The notes: generated from the sequence alone by a model not told the origin. Shown: positions 16,748-26,140, counted from the first letter of the stretch. The stretch: 64,000 nucleotides of DNA from Caulobacterales bacterium (GCA_020638525.1 JACKIL010000004.1:224084-288083), one strand, 5' to 3'. A program made the numbers and translations.

Positions 16748-18424
16748 ATGCCGTCAGCGGTCAAATCCGATATCGAAATCGCCCGCGAGGGCGTGAAGCG
16801 ACCGATTGCGGAAATCGCCGCGCGTCTCGGCATTCCCGATGACGCCGTGCAGCCCTATGGCCGCTACAAAGCGAAAATCGATCCCGCGCTTGCGCATGCC
16901 GGCCGAACCAAACAGGGCAAGCTCATCCTCGTCACCGCCATCACGCCGACGCCGCCGGGCGAGGGCAAGACGACGACGACGGTCGGCCTCGGCGACGCGC
17001 TGAACCGCATCGGCAAGCGCGCGGTGATTTGCCTTCGCGAGCCGAGCCTTGGGCCATCCTTCGGCATGAAAGGCGGCGCGGCTGGCGGCGGTTACGCTCA
17101 GGTCGTGCCGATGGAGGATATCAACCTCCACTTCAACGGCGACTTTCACGCCATCACCGCCGCGCACAATCTGCTCGCGGCGATGGTCGACAATCACATC
17201 TATTGGGGCAATGAGCTTGGCTTCGATGTGCGCCGGCCGATGTGGCGGCGCGTCGTCGACATCAATGACCGCGCGCTGCGCGAGATTGTCGTCGCGCTCG
17301 GCGGCATGAATGGCGGCGCGCCGCGCCAGACCGGTTTCGACATTACAGTCGCTTCCGAAGTGATGGCGATCTTCTGCCTCTCCGAAAACCTCGCCGACCT
17401 GCAACGCCGCCTTGGGCGCATCATCGTCGGCTATCGCCGCGACCTCTCGCCGATCACCGCGAAGGATGTCGGCGCGGATGGCGCGATGACGGTGCTGTTG
17501 AAAGACGCGCTGGCGCCCAATCTCGTACAGACCCTCGAAGGAAGCCCCGCTTTCGTTCATGGCGGTCCCTTCGCGAATATCGCGCATGGCTGCAATTCGG
17601 TGATGGCGACAAAGCTCGCGCTCGCGCTTGGCGATTATGTCGTCACGGAAGCAGGGTTCGGCGCCGATCTCGGCGCCGAAAAGTTTTTCGACATCAAATG
17701 CCGCAAAGCGGGCCTCTCGCCCGACGCCGCCGCGATTGTCGCGACCGTCCGGGCGCTGAAGTTTCATGGCGGCGTCGATTTGAAGGCGTTGTCCGTCCCC
17801 AATGTCGCAGCGGTGAAAGCGGGCCTCGAAAATCTCGGCCGGCACATCGACAATGTGAAGAAGTTCGGCGTTCCCGTCGCAGTCGCCATCAACCGCTTTA
17901 CGGCGGATACGGATGAAGAGCTGAAGGCGATTGCCGGGTTTTGCGCCGCGCGCGGCGTTGAAGCCTTCGAATGCACGCATTGGGCTGACGGCGGCAAGGG
18001 CGCGGAAGGGCTCGCGCGCAAGATCGTGGAGCTTGCGGATTCCGGCGCGGCGGATTTCAAGCCGCTCTACGCCGATAACGTGCCGCTCTGGGAGAAAGTG
18101 CGAACCATTGCGCGGGAGATCTACGGCGCGGCGGATATCGTCGCCGACAAGGCCGTGCGCGAAAGCTTCGAGCGCTTCGACAAGGATTACCGTAACTTCC
18201 CTGTCTGCATTGCAAAAACGCAGTACAGCTTCTCAACCGACCCGAAGCTGAAAGGCGCGCCGACCGGCCACGAAATTCCGATCCGCGAAATCCGCCTCTC
18301 AGCGGGCACGGAATTCCTCGTCGTCATCTGCGGAGAAATCATGACCATGCCCGGCCTGCCGCGCGACCCGGCGGCCAAACGCATGGGCGTCGATGAGAAG
18401 GGCGAGGTGTTTGGGTTGTTTTAA
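16748..18424 (+). CDS. fhs: Formate-tetrahydrofolate ligase
   Basis: A 558-residue enzyme making 10-formyl-tetrahydrofolate from formate, ATP and tetrahydrofolate for one-carbon metabolism. The family ATP-binding motif [20 protein letters not shown] lies at about 67-86, and [20 protein letters not shown] follows. The C-terminal [17 protein letters not shown] is strongly conserved. The length is standard (about 555-560). A GGGAG ribosome-binding site precedes the start. It is a single gene, convergent with the patatin gene after four bases. Confidence 0.98.
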   Translation: MPSAVKSDIEIAREGVKRPIAEIAARLGIPDDAVQPYGRYKAKIDPALAHAGRTKQGKLILVTAITPTPPGEGKTTTTVGLGDALNRIGKRAVICLREPSLGPSFGMKGGAAGGGYAQVVPMEDINLHFNGDFHAITAAHNLLAAMVDNHIYWGNELGFDVRRPMWRRVVDINDRALREIVVALGGMNGGAPRQTGFDITVASEVMAIFCLSENLADLQRRLGRIIVGYRRDLSPITAKDVGADGAMTVLLKDALAPNLVQTLEGSPAFVHGGPFANIAHGCNSVMATKLALALGDYVVTEAGFGADLGAEKFFDIKCRKAGLSPDAAAIVATVRALKFHGGVDLKALSVPNVAAVKAGLENLGRHIDNVKKFGVPVAVAINRFTADTDEELKAIAGFCAARGVEAFECTHWADGGKGAEGLARKIVELADSGAADFKPLYADNVPLWEKVRTIAREIYGAADIVADKAVRESFERFDKDYRNFPVCIAKTQYSFSTDPKLKGAPTGHEIPIREIRLSAGTEFLVVICGEIMTMPGLPRDPAAKRMGVDEKGEVFGLF

Positions 18425-18428
18425 GAGC

Positions 18429-19478
18429 CTATTCCGCCGCGCCGGCCTGGCGTTCATGCTCTTCCTGATGCGCCCGGATTAGCCCTGCGAAATACTGCTC
18501 CGCCGCCGCGGCGCCTTTTTCGAAGAGGTCGTTGACGAGGCGCGGGGTTGGCTGGCTTGTGAAGCTCACAGAAGAGTCCGCGTCGCTCGCGTCAATCTCG
18601 TCGATCGGCGTTCGGCTGGCGCGAGGAAGGAGCGCGACGCGCTCAAGCTCATCGTCGAGCGGGCGCGTGAAGAGGTGGTTCTTGATGTAATCGTCGATCT
18701 CGTTCGTGGTGCGCGGCGCCTTGCCGGTTCCGGACCGCATGAGGCGGACGAGGAGGATGCGCTCGGCGTCATTCTCCATCAGCGGCATGATCGGCGGGTT
18801 CGCAGAAAAGCCGCCATCCCAATAGGGCGCAGCGTCGATCATCACGGTCGGGTGCAAATTCGGAATGCAGGCGGAGGCGAGGAGGGCGTCGACCGAAAGG
18901 TCGTCATTCGTGAAGATGCGCGCGCGGCCCGTCAGCACGTTCGTCGCAGCGATGTAAAGGCGCGGGGCGTCTTCGGCGCGCAAGGCGTCGAGGTCGACAT
19001 GGCGCGCAAGAATGTCCTTGAGCGGATTAATTTTCATCGGCGAGAGGCCGTAGCGCGAGGAAGCGTTGAACGCGTCTTCGATGAGCGCGAGCTGGCCGGG
19101 CAGGAGCATTGGCGGGAAGAGGAAGTTCGCAAAGCTCGCCGCGTTGGCGACTTCCGTCCAGAAGCGCCTGAGCGCATTGCGCGCGCCGCCGCGCCCGCCA
19201 TTTTTGAGACCGGAGAGAAAGACGGCGGCGTTAAGAGCGCCGGCTGACGCGCCGCTGAAGGCGCGCACGTCGATCAGGCGCTCATAGCTCAGCCGGTCGA
19301 GCACGCCCCAGGTGAACGCGCCGAGCGCGCCGCCGCCCTGCAAAGCGAGGTTCAGCTTCGTCTTCTTCGCGCCGCGGCGGGCGAGGTCGCGCGCCGCCTT
19401 CACGTAAGCGAGGCGCAGCCGGCGCGCGGGCCCGTTATGCTTGAGGAGGGGGCGCAGCTTTTCCTCGCGATGGGCCAT
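18429..19478 (-). CDS. Patatin-like phospholipase
   Basis: A 349-residue patatin-domain lipid acyl hydrolase. The oxyanion loop is GGGALG (48-53), the nucleophile is S78 in GASAG and the catalytic aspartate lies in DGG (YWDGGFSANPP), so the dyad is complete. The start at 19478 (MAHREE) follows AAGGA; a 23-residue longer reading lacks one. A palindrome TTGTGC-GTT-GCACAA lies about 50 bases upstream. That form resembles PhaR operators, and patatin-like enzymes of this kind occur near PHB metabolism in alphaproteobacteria, so a role in lipid or polyhydroxyalkanoate turnover is possible but unproven. Confidence 0.9.
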   Translation of the reverse strand: MAHREEKLRPLLKHNGPARRLRLAYVKAARDLARRGAKKTKLNLALQGGGALGAFTWGVLDRLSYERLIDVRAFSGASAGALNAAVFLSGLKNGGRGGARNALRRFWTEVANAASFANFLFPPMLLPGQLALIEDAFNASSRYGLSPMKINPLKDILARHVDLDALRAEDAPRLYIAATNVLTGRARIFTNDDLSVDALLASACIPNLHPTVMIDAAPYWDGGFSANPPIMPLMENDAERILLVRLMRSGTGKAPRTTNEIDDYIKNHLFTRPLDDELERVALLPRASRTPIDEIDASDADSSVSFTSQPTPRLVNDLFEKGAAAAEQYFAGLIRAHQEEHERQAGAAE

Positions 19479-19528
19479 GGTTAGTCCTTCATTCGGGCGC
19501 GGCTCAGCCGCCACGCCGAAGCAGCATA

Positions 19529-19543
19529 TTGTGCGTTGCACAA
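19529..19543. promoter_or_regulatory. PhaR-like palindrome upstream of the patatin gene
   Basis: TTGTGC-GTT-GCACAA is a perfect 6-bp inverted repeat with a 3-base centre, 51 bases before the patatin start in an AT-rich stretch. It resembles sites bound by the PHB regulator PhaR; assignment to PhaR is inference. Confidence 0.45.
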
Positions 19544-19703
19544 ACAAATCACGTTCACAATGCCGGTTGGGGATAAATTTTAGGGGTTGTCGCCCGCTAA
19601 CAAGTTAATTTTATTGAATAACTTCGGATGCGCACTCATTACGCAATCGCATAAATCCGGGCGTTAGAGCGCCTTTAAGGGGCTTTGGGGCTAAGCTGGC
19701 CGC

Positions 19704-20021
19704 ATGCGCGCGCGCTTTTTGATCCTGTTCGGCCTCGCCATCGCGGCGAACCCTGCGACCGCCCGGACATGGGAGGTTCATCCGAACCCGTGCCCGGTTC
19801 CGGCCGTCGCGCCGCCCTTCAAGCCGGAAGCGGATGTTCGCCCAGCCAATGGCGGGCCCGACTGGAGCTTCCTGCCGCCGCGGGACATCTATGTCGAAGC
19901 GCCGGGTTTCGGCCGCGACTTCACGCGCGACTACGGCCCCGTCTATCTGCGTCTCAATCCGGATGCGCTGAGCGAACCGGCGCAGCCTTCCGCTTGCGAG
20001 CCGGAAGAAGCGCCGCAATAG
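19704..20021 (+). CDS. Small exported protein of unknown function
   Basis: A 105-residue product with a Sec signal peptide (MRARFLILFGLAIAANPATA, likely cleaved near 20). The mature part is Pro-rich with two cysteines (NPCPVP and SACEPEE) and a WSFLPPRDIYVEAPGFGRDF stretch. No family is recognised. It ends 54 bases before proS and may be transcribed with it. Codon usage matches the neighbours. The start is supported by the signal peptide more than by a ribosome-binding site. Confidence 0.6.
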   Translation: MRARFLILFGLAIAANPATARTWEVHPNPCPVPAVAPPFKPEADVRPANGGPDWSFLPPRDIYVEAPGFGRDFTRDYGPVYLRLNPDALSEPAQPSACEPEEAPQ

Positions 20022-20075
20022 ACAAGCGCTCCAACCATTCCTAGAAGTCCGGCGAAACAATTCGACGGACATCCC

Positions 20076-21422
20076 ATGCGCCTTACCCGCTATTACCTGC
20101 CGCTTCTGAAAGAGACGCCCTCCGAGGCGCAGATCGCTTCGCACCAGCTCATGCTGCGCGCCGGCATGATCCGGCAGGAAGGGGCGGGGATTTACGCCTG
20201 GCTGCCGTTCGGGTTCGCGGTTCTCAAAAAGATCGAGCAGATCGTGCGCGAAGAACAGAACCGCGCCGGCGCCATTGAGATGCTGATGCCGACGATCCAG
20301 CAGGCCGAACTCTGGCGCGAGTCCGGCCGTTATGACGCCTATGGCAAGGAGATGCTTCGCATCACCGACCGCGGCGATCGCGAGATGCTTTTCGGCCCGA
20401 CCAATGAAGAGATGATCACGGAGATCTTCCGCTCCGGTGTTCGTTCCTACAAGGATCTTCCGAAAAACCTCTATCACATCCAGTGGAAGTTCCGCGACGA
20501 AATCCGCCCGCGTTTCGGCGTGATGCGCGGGCGCGAATTCCTGATGAAGGACGCCTATTCCTTCGACGCAGACAAGGCGAGCGCGCGCAAGAGCTATAAC
20601 CGCATGTTTGTCGCCTATTTGCGCACCTATGCGCGGATGGGCCTTACCGCCATTCCGATGCGCGCTGACACCGGCCCCATCGGCGGCGATCTGAGCCACG
20701 AATTCATCATCCTCGCCGATACGGGCGAGAGCGCGGTCTTCTGCGACAAGCGCCTGCTCGATCTCGAAGTGCCGCCCGCGGATCTCGATTTCGACGGTGA
20801 CCTGCAGCCGCTCGTCGATCGGTACACGAACTTCTACGCCGCGACCGACGAAAAGCATGAAGAGGGCGAGTTCACCTCGAAAGTCGCCGATGGCGACCGC
20901 GTTTCCGCACGCGGCATCGAGGTCGGTCACATCTTCAATTTCGGCACGAAATATTCAGCGCCGATGAAAGCGGTTGTCGCGGGGCCTGACGGGAAAGAAT
21001 TCCCGGTGGAAATGGGTTCCTACGGCGTCGGCGTCTCGCGCCTCGTTGGCGCGATCATCGAAGCGCACCACGACGACGCTGGTTGCAAATGGCCCATCCC
21101 CGTCGCGCCCTTCCATGTCGGCCTCGTCAACCTGAAGCAGGGCGACGCCGGAACGGATGCGGCCTGCGCGAAAGCTTATGAAGCGCTAACAAACGCCGGC
21201 GTCGATGTTCTCTATGACGACACGCAAGCGCGCCCGGGCGAGAAGTTCGCGCGGATGGACCTTATCGGGCTTCCCTATCAGTTCATCATCGGACCGCGCA
21301 GCCTTGAAGCCGGGAAGGTCGAAATCAAGCGCCGCGCCGATGGTCATCGCGATGAGATGGGCTTTGACGCCGCGATCGACATGGTGACGCGCGACGTCAA
21401 ATCGGCGCTTCAGGTTTCTTAG
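20076..21422 (+). CDS. proS: Prolyl-tRNA synthetase, short alphaproteobacterial type
   Basis: A 448-residue class II synthetase charging tRNA-Pro. Motif 2 ([26 protein letters not shown] region) and motif 3 ([16 protein letters not shown]) are clear, as is the C-terminal anticodon-binding domain. At 448 residues it lacks the editing insertion of the about 570-residue E. coli type, as is usual in alphaproteobacteria, where separate YbaK/ProX proteins clear mischarged tRNA. It is convergent with the cytochrome gene. Confidence 0.97.
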   Translation: MRLTRYYLPLLKETPSEAQIASHQLMLRAGMIRQEGAGIYAWLPFGFAVLKKIEQIVREEQNRAGAIEMLMPTIQQAELWRESGRYDAYGKEMLRITDRGDREMLFGPTNEEMITEIFRSGVRSYKDLPKNLYHIQWKFRDEIRPRFGVMRGREFLMKDAYSFDADKASARKSYNRMFVAYLRTYARMGLTAIPMRADTGPIGGDLSHEFIILADTGESAVFCDKRLLDLEVPPADLDFDGDLQPLVDRYTNFYAATDEKHEEGEFTSKVADGDRVSARGIEVGHIFNFGTKYSAPMKAVVAGPDGKEFPVEMGSYGVGVSRLVGAIIEAHHDDAGCKWPIPVAPFHVGLVNLKQGDAGTDAACAKAYEALTNAGVDVLYDDTQARPGEKFARMDLIGLPYQFIIGPRSLEAGKVEIKRRADGHRDEMGFDAAIDMVTRDVKSALQVS

Positions 21423-21432
21423 GCCCAAGCCG

Positions 21433-21801
21433 TTACGGCTTGTCATCGACCATGTGACAGTTGATGCATTCGCGCACGGGCCCGTGCGGCTTTCCTTCTG
21501 CGTCGCGCTCTTCATGGCATGACCGGCACAGTCCGTGAAATTGCTCTTCAAGAACAGGCCAGACTTCCTTGTCGGAGACGTGGCAGTTCATGCAGTTGCC
21601 AAAGCCCAGCCCATCCGTGAAGTTGTGGTGGCAGGTAACGCAAGCTTCCTTTTTGTGGTCGGCATGCGCGAAGGTCATTGGCAGGATCTTTTGCGGCGCA
21701 AACCAGTAGGCGCTTTTCGCCGGGCGCTTTGCCGCAATTGGCGGACCGAGAGCGGCGACAAGCACGCCGATGATAAGCGCGATGGCGATCGTCAGTTTCA
21801 T
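21433..21801 (-). CDS. Tetraheme cytochrome c (class III/c7-like)
   Basis: A 122-residue periplasmic cytochrome. An N-terminal hydrophobic segment (4-22) may serve as signal or anchor. Four CxxCH heme-attachment motifs follow (CVTCH, CMNCH, CRSCH, CINCH), with extra histidines (FAHADH, CHHNF, FHGLC, KPHG) suited to bis-His ligation. This spacing resembles small multiheme c3/c7 cytochromes that shuttle electrons. It overlaps by one base the gene for a b-type-like membrane protein, so the pair probably works as a membrane-to-periplasm electron path. Its partner reaction is unknown. Confidence 0.85.
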   Translation of the reverse strand: MKLTIAIALIIGVLVAALGPPIAAKRPAKSAYWFAPQKILPMTFAHADHKKEACVTCHHNFTDGLGFGNCMNCHVSDKEVWPVLEEQFHGLCRSCHEERDAEGKPHGPVRECINCHMVDDKP

Positions 21802-22424
21802 CAGACGACATTCCTGACAAGAAGGAACACGATCGCCGACAGCAGCGTGACCCCTGCGAAGGCTGCAAGGTTCGGCGGGCGCGACAGGTCTGCGCGAATT
21901 TTCTTCCTGAAAACGATGAGCGCGGCGACGCCGGCGATGGCGGCGCCGACTTCAAGGCGCGTTGAAAAATAAAGCCCGCTTGCGAGGATGTGATAACCGC
22001 CGGCCGCCAGCGCCAGATAGGAAATATAAAGGTGCCAGCGGCGGAAGGATTCGTAGTCCTTGTGCACGAGCTTGCGGTCAGCCCGCCGCGAAAACACGAC
22101 AAGATAGATGACGGCCAGAAGCGCGATAACGCCCGACCACATATAGAGCGGCGCGCTGAGGCGGAAGTAGTTGGTCAGCACGGGTTCTGACAAGATCAGC
22201 CAAAAGCCATGCGCGAAGATGAGTGCGAGCGCGGCGTAACCGATGATCTCGTGAAGCTTCCGCGCATTTGCGCCGCGCACGCCGAACATCAGGACGAGGA
22301 GACCGCAATATGCGGCAAGGCCAAGCGCGTTCGCAAAATCCCAGCTCCACCCGCCGCCAGCGCGCGGGGCGTGAAGGAAGGCCAGCAGGAAATAGAAGGC
22401 GAAAACCGCGATCGCCGCCGCCAT
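21801..22424 (-). CDS. Ferric-reductase-like heme b membrane protein
   Basis: A 207-residue protein with about seven hydrophobic helices. Histidine pairs in LHEIIGYAALALIFAHGF and RRWHLYISYLALAAGGYH sit on two adjacent helices at heme-binding spacing, as in the ferric reductase-like transmembrane domain. The start at 22424 is chosen because GGAGGGG lies seven bases upstream; a start 18 bases earlier has no ribosome-binding site. It is coupled to the tetraheme cytochrome. It could pass electrons between quinol and the periplasm. Whether it reduces Fe(III) or another acceptor is not known. Confidence 0.75.
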   Translation of the reverse strand: MAAAIAVFAFYFLLAFLHAPRAGGGWSWDFANALGLAAYCGLLVLMFGVRGANARKLHEIIGYAALALIFAHGFWLILSEPVLTNYFRLSAPLYMWSGVIALLAVIYLVVFSRRADRKLVHKDYESFRRWHLYISYLALAAGGYHILASGLYFSTRLEVGAAIAGVAALIVFRKKIRADLSRPPNLAAFAGVTLLSAIVFLLVRNVV

Positions 22425-22445
22425 ACGGCGCCCCCTCCGCATCAA

Positions 22446-22463
22446 CTAGGACAGATGTCCTAG
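22446..22463. promoter_or_regulatory. 18-bp palindrome upstream of the cytochrome b/c genes
   Basis: CTAGGACA-GA-TGTCCTAG is a perfect inverted repeat with a 2-base centre, 22 bases before the membrane protein start. Its length and symmetry suit a dimeric repressor or activator site. I do not recognise the regulator. Confidence 0.6.
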
Positions 22464-22543
22464 AGTGAGGGTGTTGCGGACATTATGCAAGGCTGGCGTA
22501 AAATGAGGCTTTCAGCAATTCAGGCGGAGCAGCGCGCGCACCC

Positions 22544-22627
22544 TCAGGCGATGAAAAGGCGCGCTGCGACATAGATCACGCAGCAGGCCATCGCGCCGAC
22601 GACGAAGTAGTTCACGTAGAGTTGCAT
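22544..22627 (-). CDS. 27-residue single-helix membrane peptide
   Basis: An ATG at 22627 with GGAGGGAGAG directly upstream opens a 27-codon frame ending TGA. The product has one hydrophobic helix (YFVVGAMACCVIYVAARLFI) with a CC pair and nothing else. Such peptides often serve as small subunits of respiratory complexes. It lies on the same strand 120 bases before the heme b-type gene, so it may belong to the same electron-transfer unit. Evidence is the ribosome-binding site, the ideal helix length and the context; no homology is claimed. Confidence 0.5.
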   Translation of the reverse strand: MQLYVNYFVVGAMACCVIYVAARLFIA

Positions 22628-22895
22628 CTCTCTCTCCCTCCGGCGGATTCCTCGCGCTTTCGCGCGCGGGTTCCCCTCCACCGGCTCCGGGCCTCATATG
22701 CGCGGCCTTGCACCAAAGATCATCACCCCCCGGGGTGAGTTCTCGCCGGACCGCCCGGAATTCGCGCCGGATCGCCGGCGCGGCGCCTCGCCCGGCTTTA
22801 ATTTGGCCAAAGTTGCGAACTGAGGTACGAGGCCCCGACTGCTTGCAGAGACGACTACTTTAGAGACTTCAGCATCTTCGAGACCGAGCCCCCTC

Positions 22896-24182
22896 ATGGC
22901 CGCTATCGCGACGCCCGCGTCGACCCCGCCTTTCTCTTTCTTCGAATGGATGATCGCACGCCGCTATCTTGGCGCGACGAAGCGCGGGACGGGCGTGTCG
23001 CTCATCTCGATCATCGCTTTCGGCGGCATCATGCTCGCGGTCGCGACGCTCATCATCGTCATGTCGGTGATGCAGGGCTTCCGCTCAAAGCTTCTTGACC
23101 AGCTCCTCGGCGTCAACGGCCACATCTTCGTGCAAGCGACGGAGCCGATCGCGGATTATGCGAACCTCGCTGAAAAGCTCCTCGCCATTCAGGGCGTGAA
23201 AGAGGCGACGCCTCTCATTCAGTCACCTGTCTATGCGAGCGCAAGGGGAGAGACGGGCATCGTCATGCGCGGCGTGCGCAAGGATGACCTGATGAAGATC
23301 GGCTATGTGACATCGCCAGAGCATGTCGTCGCGGGTTCGTTCGACGGCTTCGGCGTCGGCAAGAGCGGCGGCGATGAAATCGCGCTTGGCAGCCGCATCG
23401 CCTATTCGCTGGGCGTATGGGCCGGCGATCCAGTGACGCTGATTTCCGGGCGCGGCGCCGATACGCCATTCGGCCCGACCTTGCGCAAGAAAACCTATCG
23501 CGTCGGCGCCGTCTTCGAGGTCGGCAATTCAGAATATGACGGCTTCATCGGCTTCATGCCGCTCGAGCAGGCGCAGCTCTTCTTCAACTATGGCGACGCC
23601 GTCGAGCAGATCGAACTGAAAGTCGCCGACCCCGAACGGGTGAAGGATTATCGCGAGGCGGTCGTCGAAGCGGCGCCCGGCTATGAAATCCGCGACTGGC
23701 AGCAGCAGAACAGAAGTTACTTCAACGCGCTCCAGACCGAGCGCAGCGTGATGCGGCTGATCCTTCTTCTTATTGTCGCCGTCGCTGCGCTTAACATCAT
23801 CACGGGGCTGATCATGCTCGTCAAAGACAAGACGGGCGACATTGCAGTCTTGCGCACCATGGGCGCGACGCAAGGCTCCATCATGCGCATCTTCTTTATA
23901 TCCGGCTCGCTCATCGGCGTTCTCGGCACGCTCGCCGGCGTCGTTCTCGGCGCGGTGTTCGTCTGGAATATCGACGCGATCGAGCACTTCCTCTCATGGG
24001 TCTTCCAGACCGATCTCTTCCCGGAGGATGTCTATTACTTCAAAGGCGTGCCGGCTGAGATGCAGGGCGGCGAAGTCGCGCTCATTGTCGGCTGGTCGCT
24101 CATCATGTCCTTCATCACGACGATCTATCCGGCCTGGCGCGCAGCGCGGCTCGATCCGGTCGAAGCGCTGCGCTATGAATAG
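22896..24182 (+). CDS. lolC: Lipoprotein-releasing ABC transporter permease LolC/E
   Basis: A 428-residue inner-membrane permease of the Lol system, which extracts outer-membrane lipoproteins from the inner membrane and hands them to LolA. The topology is classical: TM1 at about 34-58, a large periplasmic domain, then three C-terminal helices (LILLLIVAVAALNIITGLIML, FISGSLIGVLGTLAGVVLG and IVGWSLIMSFITTIYPAW). The ending ARLDPVEALRYE is the MacB/LolC family tail. Alphaproteobacteria usually have one such permease acting as a homodimer with LolD, whose gene follows after one short gene. Confidence 0.95.
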   Translation: MAAIATPASTPPFSFFEWMIARRYLGATKRGTGVSLISIIAFGGIMLAVATLIIVMSVMQGFRSKLLDQLLGVNGHIFVQATEPIADYANLAEKLLAIQGVKEATPLIQSPVYASARGETGIVMRGVRKDDLMKIGYVTSPEHVVAGSFDGFGVGKSGGDEIALGSRIAYSLGVWAGDPVTLISGRGADTPFGPTLRKKTYRVGAVFEVGNSEYDGFIGFMPLEQAQLFFNYGDAVEQIELKVADPERVKDYREAVVEAAPGYEIRDWQQQNRSYFNALQTERSVMRLILLLIVAVAALNIITGLIMLVKDKTGDIAVLRTMGATQGSIMRIFFISGSLIGVLGTLAGVVLGAVFVWNIDAIEHFLSWVFQTDLFPEDVYYFKGVPAEMQGGEVALIVGWSLIMSFITTIYPAWRAARLDPVEALRYE

Positions 24183-24192
24183 GAGGCGCTAG

Positions 24193-24570
24193 ATGACACT
24201 CTCCACGCAACGTTTCGAAGCCTGGATCGAGGCCTACGGCAAGGCATGGATAGCGCGCGACTCAAACCGTTTCGGCGCGCTCTTCGCGGAAGATGCGATC
24301 TATTACTGGACGCCGTTCAACGAGCCGTTGAGGGGCAGGGAGGCGATTGTCGCCGCCTTCTCGAAGGCCGTCGGCGGCGAGCGCGACATCGAATATGGCG
24401 CGCGCGCTCTCTACACCTCCGCCGAACTCGGCGCCGCGCACTGGAGCGCAGCGCTGACGAAATTGCGCGGCGGCAAGCGCCAGCATCTCGACGGCATTTT
24501 CGTCGTCGTCTTCAACGAAGCCGGCAAGGCGATCTCGCTGCGGCAATGGCACCATAAAGATGAACGATAG
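24193..24570 (+). CDS. SnoaL/NTF2-like protein between lolC and lolD
   Basis: A 125-residue cone-shaped NTF2-fold protein ([42 protein letters not shown]), a fold used for small enzymes or ligand-binding proteins. No catalytic residues can be assigned. It starts 10 bases after lolC and overlaps lolD by 11 bases, so it is translationally linked to the lipoprotein export genes. Whether it takes part in lipoprotein sorting or is just co-transcribed is unknown. Confidence 0.8.
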   Translation: MTLSTQRFEAWIEAYGKAWIARDSNRFGALFAEDAIYYWTPFNEPLRGREAIVAAFSKAVGGERDIEYGARALYTSAELGAAHWSAALTKLRGGKRQHLDGIFVVVFNEAGKAISLRQWHHKDER

Positions 24571-25270
24571 CACGCCCGCGCGTCGCCAGTCCGATGTCGT
24601 CCTGCGCCTTGAAGGCGTCGAACGGCGTTATGGCGACCTCGTTATTCTTCAGCCGTCTGACTTTTCGCTGGCGCGCGGAGAGACTGTCGCGCTGCTGGGG
24701 CCGTCCGGTTCCGGCAAGTCGTCGCTGCTGCATATCGCCGGCCTGCTTGAACGGCCTTCCGCCGGCGAGGTCTACATTGAAGGCGAGGCCGTCTCGCGCC
24801 TGCCGGATGCTGCGCGCACGCGCATCCGCCGCGACAAGCTCGGTTTCGTCTACCAGTTCCATCATCTGCTCCCGGAGTTTTCCGCTCTCGGAAACGTCTC
24901 CTTGCCGCTGCTGATCGCCGGCAAGAAGAAATCCGAAGCAGAAAAGGAGGCCGCGCGCCTTCTGACGGCGCTTGGCCTTGGCGAGCGTCTTCACCACCAG
25001 CCGGGCCAGCTCTCGGGCGGGGAGCAGCAGCGCACGGCGATCGCGCGGGCGCTTGCGAACAATCCGAAGATCCTCCTCGCCGATGAGCCGACAGGCAATC
25101 TCGATCCGAAAACCTCGGACGTCGTCTTCGATTCTCTCCTGGGGCTTGTGCGGGCGGAAGGACTTGCCGCGCTGGTTGCGACCCACGATCACCGTCTCGC
25201 CCGAAGGCTCGATAGGATTATAGTTATTCGCGACCAGAGGTTGTGTTTGGCGGATAAAGAATCAGTGTAG
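24560..25270 (+). CDS. lolD: Lipoprotein-releasing ABC transporter ATPase LolD
   Basis: A 236-residue ATP-binding subunit. Walker A is [12 protein letters not shown], the signature [15 protein letters not shown], Walker [13 protein letters not shown] and the switch histidine [24 protein letters not shown] is the Q-loop region typical of LolD/MacB ATPases. It powers the LolC-type permease encoded two genes upstream. Its start lies inside the SnoaL-like gene. Confidence 0.95.
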   Translation: MNDSTPARRQSDVVLRLEGVERRYGDLVILQPSDFSLARGETVALLGPSGSGKSSLLHIAGLLERPSAGEVYIEGEAVSRLPDAARTRIRRDKLGFVYQFHHLLPEFSALGNVSLPLLIAGKKKSEAEKEAARLLTALGLGERLHHQPGQLSGGEQQRTAIARALANNPKILLADEPTGNLDPKTSDVVFDSLLGLVRAEGLAALVATHDHRLARRLDRIIVIRDQRLCLADKESV

Positions 25271-25401
25271 CGCCAAGACCTGTGGAAATTTTGCACGCTT
25301 CTTGCGAGAATTTTCCATGTGAAACAGTTAGCTAAATTGCTTGACTGTTTCGGAGTGAAAATGTTAGGAAACGTTAAGGTTTTTAGTTTGGGGGACTTGC
25401 A

Positions 25402-26115
25402 ATGAAATACCTGGTGTCGGCCGCTATTGCCTCGCTCGCGATGGTTGCTGCTGCTCACGCTGCGCCGATGACCATCGGCGGCGTGAACTTTGACTCTTCA
25501 AATACGCCGATCGACGTGAAGATCGCTCAAGGCGGCCACTTTGTGGGACCGCCCTCCGGTTGGCGTAATGTCGGCGACGACGTTCCGGAAGTCGAAGGCT
25601 TCGACCTCGACACGAGCTTCGAACTCGACAGCAATGGCACATCTCCGGATGACGTTCTTTCGCTGCTCTTCGCTTCGCCGCTGGCGAATGGCGGGGGCGC
25701 GTGCACGGCGTCGGCTGACCCGAAAACAGGCCCGGCCAGCGCCGCGGCTTATGCCGGCTGCGACCTGCTCGTGTTCGAAATCCTCGACCAGCCCGACCAG
25801 CCGACGCTTTCGCTCACGCTTGGCGGCGTGACGATCTACGGCGTGCTGCTCGCTGACGTGAAGCTCGATACGGATGGCGACGGCAAAGCCGATGATCCGG
25901 TTGCGATCTGGGGCTATGATCTCGGCGAACTCGGCATCGCGCTCGACGCGCTGGCGAATAACCCGCTCTTCCTTGGCCGCGATGTCGGCACGCCTGACGT
26001 CGCCGCTGTCGTCGGCATGAACTTCGGCGTCATTCCGCTGCCGGCCGCCGCGCCGCTCTTCTTCGCGGGCCTCGCCGGTCTCGGCTTCGCGGGCCGCCGC
26101 AAGAAGAAAGCCTAA
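25402..26115 (+). CDS. VPLPA-CTERM surface protein
   Basis: A 237-residue exported protein. A Sec signal peptide ends near AAHAAP (about 21). The C terminus IPLPAAAPLFFAGLAGLGFAGRRKKKA has the layout of VPLPA-CTERM sorting signals: a PLPAA motif, a hydrophobic helix and a basic tail. These are processed by exosortase-type enzymes and the proteins are usually surface or exopolysaccharide-linked. The body is rich in Asp and Gly (DTDGDGKADD looks like a calcium-binding loop). No exosortase is in the window. An AT-rich leader precedes it and a strong terminator follows, so it is a single-gene unit. Confidence 0.85.
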   Translation: MKYLVSAAIASLAMVAAAHAAPMTIGGVNFDSSNTPIDVKIAQGGHFVGPPSGWRNVGDDVPEVEGFDLDTSFELDSNGTSPDDVLSLLFASPLANGGGACTASADPKTGPASAAAYAGCDLLVFEILDQPDQPTLSLTLGGVTIYGVLLADVKLDTDGDGKADDPVAIWGYDLGELGIALDALANNPLFLGRDVGTPDVAAVVGMNFGVIPLPAAAPLFFAGLAGLGFAGRRKKKA

Positions 26116-26140
26116 CGGCCCTTTCTTCAAAGCTTTCAGA

